A stretch of DNA of 64,000 bases from Porites lobata (taxonomy: Eukaryota; Cnidaria; Anthozoa; Scleractinia; Poritidae), in assembly GCA_942486035.1 (NCBI GenBank), contig CALNXK010000034.1:3286501-3350500 (forward strand). Direction: 5' to 3'. The translations under genes were made by a program, and so were the position numbers. Shown here piece by piece: positions 25,201 through 34,590 of this stretch (within the stretch, counting starts at the first letter, position 1; each line of letters starts with the position of its first letter). Below the pieces are notes generated by a model, which made no database searches, had not been told where the DNA came from, and saw only the letters and a program-made list of their open reading frames with translations.

Positions 25201-28200
25201 AGAACTTGATACTTGTTGAAAACTTATATATCTTTACTCAGTTATTCTATCGCTATAACAAGATGAATGATAAAAAATGAAGACATTTTCTTTTTTGGGG
25301 GGGGAGGGAGGGGGGTTGGAACGTCCTTGTTTAATATTTTGAGGTGGCTCTTATGAAACCCCTTGTGCAACAAGAAAATATGTCTTATTAATACAACATT
25401 TCAGCTCCAATTTTGGCGGGAAATAGAAGCTCCTATTTGCTTATATATCAACGCTAGCCTTGTAGTATTTGTGGCGGCTGAAGGTGGGCCAAATAAAACG
25501 TGTCTAGAAATTTCCAAGCATCTCAAGTTTAAGAATTTTAAGTGATAGAAATTTCGCTCTCCTTCAGTATTTCCTGCATTCGGTTTTTTGTGGCTATCAA
25601 TGTTGTTTGACTTTTCCATAAGTTTATATACATAGATTGCACTAAAACTGCAGAAACTGATTCGACTCGACCAAGTTTTGCGGAAAATGTGATGTGCTGG
25701 AACGCTTTTAACATAAGTAGGTGTCTAACTGGGTAACTGAATTCGTTTTTTATAGGCATTTGCACAGTGACAGTCTCGGCAATTTTTCTCAGAAACCGCA
25801 CATACCAAAGTTGAAATATTGGAAACGTGTCTTTATTCTACACCATATCTGCCCTTCTGTTTCGAAGTGATTTAAAAAAAAAAAAAAAAAAAAACGGCTA
25901 TATTGTTTGGAACGGAAAAGGGCAACACTGAACATGACTTCAAGTGAGTCCGACCCATTTTTAGCAACTTCCCGTCATTTTGTTATTAACTGTCTACTGA
26001 ACTCGTATAGTTTTCCAAAAAGATAACATATAGATTGCCCGCAAAAATCTCTCTAACGTTTTTCGAATATTTTCTCGTAAAATTTTTTAACCCTATAAAC
26101 TAGAAGTTGAATAAATAACGGACCTCACTTCTTTGCGTGAAGAATGTTAATTTGTTAAGTGAAAACCTGTTAAGTACTGTTCTATTCATTTAAAGTGGTA
26201 GGATCATTGTTAGTCCCTTACAGATTCTTTGACAAGTTTCATTGAATAATATAAAATGTATCCCAGTGAGTTAAAGTAGTAAATTCAGCCAATATTTCAA
26301 TTATCTTGAAAGCGCCTTGTTACATTCACCTAAAATCATACCACGTACCAAGTCAATGTGCTTTTTGATATAGCTATCAAGCCCCCAAAATAATGTCTTT
26401 TTTTGGCTAGTTTAGCTCCGTTTTTAAGAAATGGCCGCAGCAAGACAGTCAGACAGTCATGCAGATATCAGTCATTTGCTAATGGTTGTGTGTGCTTGCG
26501 TGCGTGAGCCCTTGTTTGGCAATATTTGGCTAATATCCACTTTACTTTGTCCAGAGAGTTTTGAAGAGAAATGCCGCGCGGTTTCATAACACCAATAATT
26601 AAAATAAATATGGCGATAATGAGAAGACTCAAAAAGGTCACATGATCCGGCTTTACTCTAGATCCTGTACTGACACGTTCAAAGAGGCTACCTTGCGAAC
26701 CAACGTTGATAATGTTTATGCTTGCCCCTTTTTTGCTGCCCGTCGCTTTTCTTCTATCTTTAGTCATATCACCGAATCACTTGTTTACAACATATCAATA
26801 TATATTGATATGGTTCCTCCTAGCCTCTGGCGACCAGCGGGAACGTCTCATTCACGGCCAGTTCTCGAGTCAGTTATGTATGCTTTTTATGTCGCTACGC
26901 ATTTCCAACGGAACATTTACTTTGCATTTTTACTGCATTTTTGTTTTTCTTTCAGATATCTTGGAACGGTTGATACGTTTTTCACAATTATTTGTAATAC
27001 GCCTATGATATGTAATCCTATGATATACCTGCAATACCGGCTTAGTACTGGGCTGTACTTCTGTTATAAATTACTGTTAAGTGAATATGGACAGAAGCCA
27101 CTTACATCGTCAGATGAAAGTGACGATTTTCTATGGTTTTAATTTGTTCAGATAAATAAAATGCGACTGAAATCCCTCGCTTGGCAACCGTATAACCAGA
27201 AGCAAGTTTTCTAGGATTTTAAAACTAAATGACGATGGTAAAGGACTTGTATTCAACAACGTTCAAACAACGTCATTGTCTATATGGTTGGAGGAAAAAA
27301 GCAATAAACGGCCTGAAATGTTTCTTGACAAAATTGAAATAATTTATAATTTATAGGACAACCTCAAAACTTCCATTCATCTGTTACCAAGCACGTACAA
27401 ACTGAGTTATAAGCGTATTCCACTGATCTGCATTGCAAAACGGCTGCTTGGATTAAAGATTCGAAATGTTACGAATGTTTTTCCTGCCAAATTCTCCTAT
27501 CAGAGTCCGAAAATGCAATCTAGTATCGATTATTTGCTACCACGCAATAAAAATTTGGAGATACGATAACCGTATAAAAAAATCAGAAACGGTACATTTA
27601 TTGCGATTCGACTGCTTAAATTAAAAGACAATTTAGAAATCTGGTTAACGCATTAGCAGTACGCGCTCTCCTCTGTGTTAATTACTTTGAATTTCTAACA
27701 ATTCATAAGCAGAAAGAAATAACTTAACTTGATCAAGTTCGCAGAGCCGAAAAGAAAGAACGGAAAAGGACCGTTGAGTTTTGCGTTCTCTTTATTTCAG
27801 TGAAGAAACTAATGTAGCAAAAGTGTTAAAGTCAACTGCTGTCACCCAAAAGGTTACGGCTGAACTTTTTTTTTGTGATCATTATTATTATTTATAGTTA
27901 TTATTAATTTTTCGGTTTGGCATTTTTATAACGACAACTTGCTTTTTGGCGACCAAGAAAAAAAAAATTAACACGACGGGTCTTATAGCTGTTACTTGCA
28001 CTTAAGTGCCTGTCGAAAGCAAATGTGTGTAATAGTTTGGTGAGAAAAAAAAGTGACGAATGATAGTTTGGTCACTGTAAATTGCTAAAGAAAGTGTTAG
28101 ACTAAATTGTCTTGTTGTCATATACTGTAATATAAAGATAAGATCATAACAGCATTTATCAGACTATTCTATATCTATACGATCTATTTATAATCCATAA

Positions 28201-30407
28201 TGACATTAGTTTCGTTTCTCTTTTAAAATGTAATTTTCAATGATACCTTTTTCCCTTTTAAAATCATACTTTCAAAAAGCTTGTCATTAACAATGCACTT
28301 ACACTTCATTTATTATGAGCTGGACATTCGTTGTTGGCCAAGATGTTTTTTTTTTTTCCGCTTTTTACACTTGAAAAAATATTGCTGGGTCGATAAAAAT
28401 CTGTATTGAAGTAAGCGGTGAGTGAATCTCGCAGAACACATGCAACTACAAAGGGAGTTTGTAGCCATATGAAAATTGAGAAAAAAAAAGGAACCTTAAC
28501 CAGAATTTCAGAGCTGAGGAGCTGAAGTTGCAGTACAATCTTGCGTCAGATTAAGGAGACAAAAGAAACCCATTACAATTTAAGCTATTCAAATATTTTA
28601 TTTTTGCGTTTGACTGTATGCGATAAGGCATGAAGGACGACGTCAATTGTGCTGCTATACACCTTGAAGAATGTCCGGTCCATTCAGCTAATGATGACAG
28701 GGTAGTGTAAATCAAACTGGCTTTATACGTTTCCGCCTTTCTTTTCAATTTCATCATACCATAACCACGTTACAGAATGTACTTGAACGCTTAACCAGCC
28801 ATTATATTTATTACACCAAGTTGTTTGACATTATCAAGAGTATTGGGCGCCCCTGAGTTGCACATGTTTTAATCCACTTCAAAAACACTCCTTTGCCAAC
28901 ATTCAGACCCGCAATACTCAGAAACTGCAGCGAGAGGGCCTATATCAGTTGGTCGGGGTCGTAGGAAAGTGTAATTAAGAAGTTAAACATAGCAAGTAAT
29001 ATAGAGACTTCTGCTTACGAGAAGCATGCGCAATATACGCTTGATTCGTAAACAAACACTAAGTACGTAGAAATATGTGCCATCAATAGTCAAATAAAAA
29101 CTGATCCATTACCTAATTTTCTTGCTGGTGGATCCGATTTCACTCTACCTCATCCAGCAACTACCATGATAACATGTTTTTTTTCTTCTCGATTAAAATT
29201 TGGGAATCGAAGAAAAATGATTAATTTCTTTGGTATTTTTCTCGCGTGTTCAGTTAAAACACTTTCCAGGGAGACATAATAGCTTGAAAAGTATGTACAG
29301 GTTGTTTATAACTGAGGCAAACTTTTCACATCCTTTAATCTTGAGTCTCTCGCGACTAGCACTTATTGACTTATATTTTATCTAAGGAATAAAAAGTAGC
29401 GTGTGGAAATACCTTCTTTAGCATTTCCTTGTAATCTTGGAAAGGTTATCGTGCGGTAAATGCCTTGAATTAACGCATTGTCGCATTAAATTACGTAAAT
29501 TCGCAATTACAGAAGTATGGGACGAATAAATTGATATAATAGTGACGAAAACATTCCTCGGAGGGTAATAATACGGAAAACATTTTAAACAGAAAAATAG
29601 CTCGGTTTTCAAAAGATTAAAGCAATAAAATTAAAATACGTTTTTGGTTATTTAGATGCAATTTCGTAGTGACTTAATCAAATCCGAGGCTCGTTTTATG
29701 GTGACTTCTGATTCGTCGATGATTCTTTTTTTGCAAGCGTGGGAGGATATTTTTATGACAAATGTGTCTTATTCCCTTTAGCTTTATAGTCAATGATTAT
29801 ACACATAGTTAAGCAAATAAATTGTTCAATAAATGAAGCAAACATGGAGCTGAACCTTTCATTACAAAATGACTTTTTTCTTTTTTTTAATCTCAGCCGT
29901 GCCGAACATTCCATTGATAACTAACTGCTAGAGAGTGGGAAAATATCGAAAGCGTGCATCTTTTCTTCTTTTTTTTTTTTATCAGAATATTCAAAATAAG
30001 TCTACGAGTTTAATAACAAAAATAAATTTGCCGTAGGCACTTCTGATGGCTTCGTTGTCGTTAATTCAATCAGACAACTGGTAGCAGAAAACGACTGAAT
30101 TCACTATCTGTCAGAATTTTCCTGTGAATAAGCATATTTCGAGTTAACTTCCTAAACGAACCGGCTTTATGGTATACATATGATACGCCGATAATATCGA
30201 GGTAATAAAGAAACTGGGACTTACCAACAGTGTTGCAAGCAACGAGGGCAGTAAACACCAACAACAGGCCCTATGTATGCAACAAAAAAGAAGTTAGAAG
30301 AACTGTAGCTATATATGTCTCCACAGCCAATGAACTCTAACTGTTCTTAAACCAGAATCAACGCACACCTGGACGACTAAAGAAATCGCTCCACAGAACG
30401 CCCGCAT
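13226..30407 (-). CDS. secreted thyroglobulin type-1 / trypsin-like serine protease (8 exons, 458 aa)
   Basis: Exons in coding order: 30407-30369, 30270-30225, 18440-18177, 16529-16299, 16120-15929, 15247-15086, 14713-14512 and 13466-13226. All junctions are GT/AG and in phase. Residues 1-27 form a signal peptide split over two micro-exons. Thyroglobulin type-1 domain A (34 to about 80) keeps Cys 34, 52, 63 and 71 but has CWRV instead of CWCV and lacks the fifth and sixth cysteines. Domain B (128-191) has all six and CWCV. A basic linker ending RSRR (210-213) precedes VVGG, the start of the peptidase domain. The triad is His255 (TAAHC), Asp310 (DNDIAL) and Ser406 (DSGGP). Five disulfides can be paired, including Cys196-Cys330, which would tether the N-terminal half after activation. 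Asp400, Gly428 and Gly438 predict cleavage after Arg/Lys; Tyr437 sits at position 225. Tyr404 replaces oxyanion-hole Gly193. Thyroglobulin type-1 domains often inhibit cysteine proteases. The 16120 acceptor has an alternative 6 bp upstream. The two first exons rest on phase and signal-peptide logic. Confidence 0.87.
13545..13640. repeat. short inverted repeat in the last intron of the protease gene
   Basis: ATCAGGCTGGTAATTTCAAA on the left and CGATTTGAAACCACGTGG followed by CCGATTAC on the right form an imperfect inverted pair about 90 bp long. It resembles a small MITE. No coding content. Confidence 0.4.
15540..15772. repeat. GTAAAACGGGCAGC / TTGTTTTGC repeat element
   Basis: This intronic stretch of about 230 bp begins GTAAAACGGGCAGC and carries TTGTTTTGCAATGTTGC near its left end, with GCGCGTTTTACTGGC and TTGTTTTGCGACAAG near its right end. 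The partly mirrored ends suggest a mobile element. A related GCAACATTGTTGC word cluster occurs near 8593-8640. Family assignment was not possible. Confidence 0.45.
17094..17112 (+). repeat. (CA)n microsatellite
   Basis: About eight tandem CA units interrupt intron 3 of the trypsin-like gene. It is a simple-sequence repeat. Confidence 0.85.
17450..17940. repeat. dispersed repeat with GGGTACC / CGGGCGGAGC core, copy 1
   Basis: The segment contains AAAAGGTACCCTTTTCGGGC followed by GGAGCCTCCCTGTCTAGG and GGGAGTACCCCCGGGGG. The reverse complement of this core reappears at about 50060-50320 (GCTCCGCCCGAAAGGGGTAC). It is a non-coding dispersed element inside intron 3 of the trypsin-like gene. Confidence 0.55.
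18460..18720. repeat. two-unit tandem repeat, about 125 bp per unit
   Basis: AGGATCAGTGTTAGTACACT followed by AACCTCGAACTGGTGC, GATAGCTGGGGA-like words and AAGTCAAAGCACCAC is repeated at once as AGGATCAGTGTAAATACACT, AACCTCAAACTGGTGC and AAGTCAAAGTACCAC. The units differ by scattered substitutions and one small insertion, indicating an old duplication just upstream of the first thyroglobulin exon. Confidence 0.8.
18975..19185. mobile_element. MITE, TAACCCTTTCACTGCC family, copy 1
   Basis: Ends TTAACCCTTTCACTTCC and GGCAGTGAAAGGTTTAA are inverted repeats about 210 bp apart. The interior (TGTGGACGAAATTCCTACGA, GTGACCATTCAAGTGAAAGC) matches the reverse complement of the element at 62460-62670, so both belong to one family. 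A fragment of the same interior occurs near 14380-14480, downstream of exon 7 of the trypsin-like gene. Confidence 0.8.
19196..19717. mobile_element. non-autonomous DNA transposon, about 520 bp
   Basis: The left end CACGCCTAGGCTTTGATAGA and the reverse complement of the right end GGCGTGGCTTGGCTTTGATA match closely, including AGATTGT. The interior repeats GCATAAT words. No transposase frame is visible, so it is an internally deleted element or a MITE. Confidence 0.65.
20086..20222. mobile_element. MITE with GGTGGAACCTCGATATAACG end
   Basis: Read on the - strand, the right end begins ACGGTGGAACCTCGATATAA; the left end has CGTTATATCGAGGTTC facing inward. TGGAACCTCG-type ends are frequent in pogo/Tigger-like elements, an assignment made here by analogy only. 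It is 137 bp and non-coding. Confidence 0.55.
20560..20652 (-). mobile_element. tRNA-derived SINE fragment
   Basis: On the - strand the piece starts with TTTAGCTCAGTTGGAGGAAC, a tRNA-like A-box region, and continues with GAGTGGGAGGCCGGGG. The layout follows the head of a tRNA-derived SINE. The B box is degraded. Confidence 0.5.
23060..23190. mobile_element. fold-back element with 37-bp arms
   Basis: TCATTTTACGTTTCAGCGAA and the following CTGCCCACCTACCCCT on the left are mirrored by AGGGGTAGGTGGGTAG and TTTCACAGAAACGTAAAATG on the right. The loop is about 55 bp. Long arms and a small interior mark it as a fold-back MITE. Confidence 0.8.
23377..23429. mobile_element. 52-bp hairpin MITE, TAGCCTG family, with exact 10-bp target duplication
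   Basis: TAGCCTGTGTACAGACGT and ACGTCTGTACACAGGCT are perfect inverted arms separated by a CCCC-rich loop. The direct repeat GTTCGAAGCC lies immediately on both sides (23367-23376 and 23430-23439). This is the cleanest copy in the window and supports mobility of the whole family. A 9-10 bp duplication fits Mutator-like elements by analogy. Confidence 0.85.
23575..23650 (-). mobile_element. degenerate tRNA-derived SINE or tRNA pseudogene
   Basis: On the - strand TGTAGACCAGTTGGTAGAAC is an A-box-like D-arm and GTTTGTTCGACGATTTC resembles a B box about 35 bp later. The acceptor stem does not pair, so a functional tRNA is unlikely. Confidence 0.5.
26642..27142 (+). other. unassigned 166-codon open reading frame
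   Basis: This is the longest open frame in the 12 kb intron of the trypsin-like gene. It has a hydrophobic stretch near its C-terminal half and a CNPMIYL segment that loosely recalls the NPxxY of transmembrane helix 7 in rhodopsin-like receptors. There is no DRY-type motif, the overlapping frames are also hydrophobic, and no splice context was found. In AT-rich DNA of this size one frame of this length can occur by chance. I regard it as probably non-coding, or at best a relic. Confidence 0.15.
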
Positions 30408-33400
30408 TTTTTAAGCGTAAATTCTCCGTCAGTGTGTTTTCAAATGATATTGCTTTTATACCACTGCTTTGAGCGGCGCAATTTTGCCAATCTGAGATCT
30501 GCTCAACGGGAAAAATTTAAAATTTGCTTTGTGTACGTTCCCACCGCGAATTACGTGAATCTTGACTAGAAGAATACTAATTGTCGTGATTGAATATTTC
30601 TTTATATATTATAAATAGCCGTTAGACGTGTATTGACCAATGACATAGCCCTTCAAGTTACGGAACTTCGACAGGTGTATCAGTTTTGATGACTGGAAAT
30701 TAATTACCGCTCTTCGGACAACATCTAATCTATCCAAAGTAAATATTAATCAGTGCGAGACGGATGGCAAATAATTTGCCCACTAGACTTCGTTATCTTG
30801 TAAGTTCCTAGTAAATCTTCCAGCGCAAATTATTGATACGGGTTTCGAACTTTATCCCCAAGGGGTTAACTTCCCGCTTAGATAACTGGGGTATAACGTT
30901 AAAATGCAGGATTGGAATTAATCGAAGTTATTTCGAACTTTACTGAGGCAAAGACATAGCAACCAACCGTGTATTGTATCAGCCTAAACAAGTGACACGA
31001 AACGAGGCATTTGTACGGTTTAGTTTGTCTGTTAAAGTGGTTTCAGCTGGACTGCAATAAAGCCTCAAAAATGCCGATGTTTACTTAAAGAAGTTATCAA
31101 TACGTATGTATACAATTGCAAACAGAGCCCTTTCTCTCGAGTTGCGTGAGTATGGGATTTCATTAGTGTTGCGACGAAGCAAGCCTTTCGGTGGACAAAA
31201 CATACAGATCTCATAAATGCGGTCAAACGCAATTAAGTTTCGTACGTTAATTTTCCAATAAACCCCTTGAATAACCATTGAGTTCCTTCTCTCCTGGGAC
31301 GGAAAAACAAGTGGTGAAAACTGCGAAAAAGCCGCAGAAAAGTCCAATAGTGCACCAGTTTTAATTCCGTACTTATACACTGGAGTTTGTATGCACATTT
31401 AAGTAGTTCTACATGGCACACATCCAATATATTTACATTTCATTAACCGCTACTCTCCGAAATTATGACTTATTCAGAAGTGGTTAAGTTGCAATTCCCA
31501 AGGCCTTCTTAACTTATAATAGTTCGACGGAAGGAAAAGTTTTAAAAAATCATTCTTTCGGGAAGTAAAAATCTAAAATTGGCATTTGGCAAAGGTAAAA
31601 AAACACGAACATGTTCGTCAAGGAACAATATTGTCTGGGCTGTTTAAATACTCTAAAGGGTCCTTTTATTCATGGATGCATTCTTTGGCATATTGCCTTG
31701 TTAAGAATAGCACGTACATAGGAAGAAAAGAGGTTTGTTGATGCAGTGGGGATGTTCATCCTCAAATTCTGTCAATTAAGAATACTTTACTTTACAGTAG
31801 CACTTTAATAGTTGATATGCTGCAGATGCCCTCGAAGTTCTATTTGTAGTTATATCTATGTAAAAGGTCTATGTGAAAATTCCCGCTTGTTATTAAAAAT
31901 TCAGGTGTTATTGCAGCTGTGTGCAACGGTGCACTAAATGTCTCCATTTAAGTCTCTTGCATTAAATAATGCATTTTTCGACTTTGCTGTTCCAATGCGG
32001 AGATTAATGTTTTGGCTTTCCTTTTTTCTTTCGCTACCACAAAAAATTTTACAGCTCCGCACATTTTTACAAACTATTTTCCCCAGTTACAAAAAACTGA
32101 CAAAAAAAGACAATTCATCTTCTGATAAGTGATAAATATACCTTTTCTAAAGGTGTATTCAACGTGATGACTCATCTAACATAAAATTAAAACAGTGTTT
32201 AGAGAAGGCGACATGTAACCCATTCATATCCCTCTCAAGTGTGACAGTGTTTACTTCCATACTCATTACGTTTCTACATCATAGTCAACAATGCTTTATT
32301 GGTGTAATTTGTTAGCAAATTTATGTATGTGTAATGCATTTTCAGGACACAACGGGTGGTAGAAGTCGTGGGGTCTGTTGAGGGGCTCGTCTTTCCTTTT
32401 TCAGGGCCTCGACCCTCCCTTCTTTTACTCATCTCACAGAACAACCATGTTCTTTTTTTCATGCTCAGCCTTCTCTACAGGCAACTCTTTCCTCTTTTAT
32501 ATTCACCTTGGCATTCGTTTACCAGCAACCGTTGCCTCCTACTCTACCTTCAATCTTTGTTTACATGATTTTTAAAATTTCCTTATTTTTAGCCTGAGGC
32601 CTGATTCTCGAACCAATTACTTTTTTCAGGTTTGGAGCTTTTAATAATAATCGCAAAAGTAATTATACGGACAGAAAAGACATCTCAATTGAATATTAAG
32701 TAAACTTGATTCGTCTCTAGCAGAGTATTTCATTGCGTAATCTTGAATAACTTTTTGCGCACACATGGCTTCTTGTCTCGGCGCCCCGGAAAAATCGACA
32801 AGTCACCACGGGGCGCCATCGCGTTTCGTATCTCGCATTTATTTTTGAGTGAGTTTGACAAGAGTAAAAGTTTGATTATTCATCTTCAAGCGCCGGCATT
32901 ATTGAATAGTATTTAAAACAGCGAAGCGCGCGCCTTCTAAAAATAGTGTTATGGTTATGGTCAAAAAATTTAAAAATGGAAAATTATCTAATGAGGCATC
33001 AGTCCAGAATGTGCCTTTGCAGCCAGTTATGCACAGCTTGGCCGGTTTCCCTTCTTGGACTTGCTTTGTTGTTATTAGAAATGAAAGGTTTTGGTGAATG
33101 GGTTTAAGCTTATAAGCTATGACCATGCTTGTACGTGTAAGAAGCAATTTTAGTGGAACGCCATGTTTATGCTCAGTTTGTGACGTTTCTACTTCCATGG
33201 TTTTTACTTGTTGAACGGTATTTTTGTGAACAACCCTTCTGGTTTTGTTCGGTTGATTCTAGAAAGAAATCAGTACTAAAAATCGCAGGTGTTACCATAG
33301 TAGAGGATAATTCTTATTTCCATTCATCTTTGGAACGTGCGCCGGTACACATCTTTACACTGTTCACAACTATCTATAAACGAGGTTTATTTAAAAGTGG

Positions 33401-33671
33401 AGTAGTTGTAACAGAAGTTGTTCTAGTAGTAGCAGTCTATAGCAGAGATGCAACAATAAACGCTTTTTCTTTGGTTCCTGTCAGTCGTTGCTGCTGGTCC
33501 AGGCGAGTCGCGGCCGGCCAACAACAGATTACACTAATTACATATTTTTGATATTTCAGCTTCTATCGGTTCCCAATCATCAAAAAATGATTGATGTTGT
33601 TAAAACTCAGCCTTACGAATTCTAAGCCATCATGAGGAGGCGATCGGTTAATGAATGTGTACTTCACTTAC
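30408..33671. other. intergenic region upstream of the trypsin-like gene
   Basis: I see no supportable exon in this stretch. It should hold the promoter and 5' UTR of the trypsin-like gene, which starts at 30407 on the - strand, and perhaps the last exon of the small - strand gene to its right. One frame at 32899-33198 (-) includes VQEGKPAKLC and could supply a phase-0 terminal exon after 33672, but its acceptor is poor and its end is repeat-like (ACCATAACCATAACAC). Confidence 0.5.
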
Positions 33672-34211
33672 CAGGGGAAAAAGGTCCATCTGAAACTTTT
33701 CCCGATAATTGCGTCCGAAGCGGTTAAAAGCACCGAGATTGGAAAGCAAGTGCACAAAATAAGACGCCTTCGGAGTCTTAATTCTTTTCGACCACAGGCA
33801 GCCCAAGCGTACTATGTGAGAAATAACCCAAACACCTTCAGTAGCTTACTAAATTTCATAATCTTTGCATTATCACTCGCAGTTTGGCCATTTTCGCCTA
33901 GGGGACTTTGAAATACTTACGTGCACCGTAGTTATGGTGATGTCAACTTAAAAAAAAACAAAGCATCGGGAAAAACATCACCCACGATCTCGGCAGTAAA
34001 TGAATGGCTACTATAAAAGGTCATAAAAACCTTCCTTACCTTTATCCCATGGAGGCCTTCCAGCCAGTTTCAATGCAGTTTCGTCGAGTTCCTTTCCCTT
34101 GAGTTCTGCATAGCCCTTTTCTGTTTTCCTGAAGGCTGGAACACGTCGAATTCTTTTACGTTTCCCCCTGCGCCCGTTTGCAGGGCGTCCTTTGTTTACA
34201 TTGCTTGGGGT
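33672..34211 (-). CDS. two exons of an unrecognised small basic protein (partial)
   Basis: Exon A (open from 34211 to donor GTAAGG after 34040) encodes a basic stretch including RRGKRKRIRRVPAFRK and then YAELKGKELDETALKLAGRP, ending in PWDK plus one base. Exon B (33811-33672; acceptor CACATAG, donor GTAAGT) starts with two bases, completes that codon and stays open for 46 more codons, including FNRFGRNYREKFQMDLFPL. Matching phase and good donors suggest a real gene. No in-frame ATG lies in exon A, so the start is missing or lies in an unseen exon. The basic N-terminus would fit a nucleolar, ribosomal or mitochondrial protein, but I do not recognise the family. The gene would be divergent from GDPGP1 copy A. 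Confidence 0.42.
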
Positions 34212-34300
34212 TTAATGACGTCACTCCCGCGATCCCGCGCATTTCGTGCTTGGTTCCAGTTCTCAACGTTCGCGGTCATTCAATATGGCGGCATGTTGAA
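34190..34300. promoter_or_regulatory. candidate bidirectional promoter (CRE and YY1-type motifs)
   Basis: A CpG-rich stretch carries the palindromic CRE TGACGTCA at 34216-34223 and AATATGGCGGC at about 34282-34292, the form bound by YY1 in many animal promoters. On one side lies the putative - strand exon ending at 34040, on the other the first coding exon of GDPGP1 copy A at 34591. CRE and YY1 motifs near divergent starts are common in housekeeping bidirectional promoters; function here is inferred. Confidence 0.5.
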
Positions 34301-34590
34301 ACAACACGTAACTTGCCCGTTCGTTCGGTTTACCCTATCTTAGATCGAAGGTTCTGTGTGGAATACAAATTGTTTGAGGACATCTCTGCTGTAGAAGGAA
34401 AAGTTGTGCTGAAATTTGATCTTGGCGAGAATACAGAGCACGTTATAAATATTATCTTGCGTCACAAACAACCTACTACACCGTCAGGCGGCTGTACTGA
34501 TCAGTGATGGATACAGAAATCAGCGAGTGTCCGAATTCATGCTGTGAATTAACTGACTGATTGCTTACCAAAGTGGCAACACCCGCAACT

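Larger units (their letters stand above)
18441..30224. other. long intron 2 of the trypsin-like gene; no other gene seen
   Basis: These 11.8 kb separate the signal-peptide exons from the first thyroglobulin exon. I found no convincing exon of another gene. The longest open frame (26642-27142, +, 166 codons) has no clear family match. Recognisable contents are repeats: a two-unit tandem at 18460-18720, MITE-like elements at 18975-19185, 19196-19717, 20086-20222, 23060-23190 and 23377-23429, SINE-like pieces at about 20560-20650 and 23575-23650, and an A-tract at 25874-25894. The remainder is AT-rich unique-looking DNA. Confidence 0.55.

Noticed and set aside
26642..27142. 166-codon open frame with a CNPMIYL motif resembling GPCR helix 7
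   Set aside because: No other receptor motif, no splice context, and overlapping frames are equally open and hydrophobic. A frame of this length is expected about once by chance in AT-rich DNA of this size. Kept only as a very low-confidence feature.
33153..33551. 132-codon + strand frame
   Set aside because: It opposes the putative small - strand gene, has no domain, and ends in low-complexity sequence.
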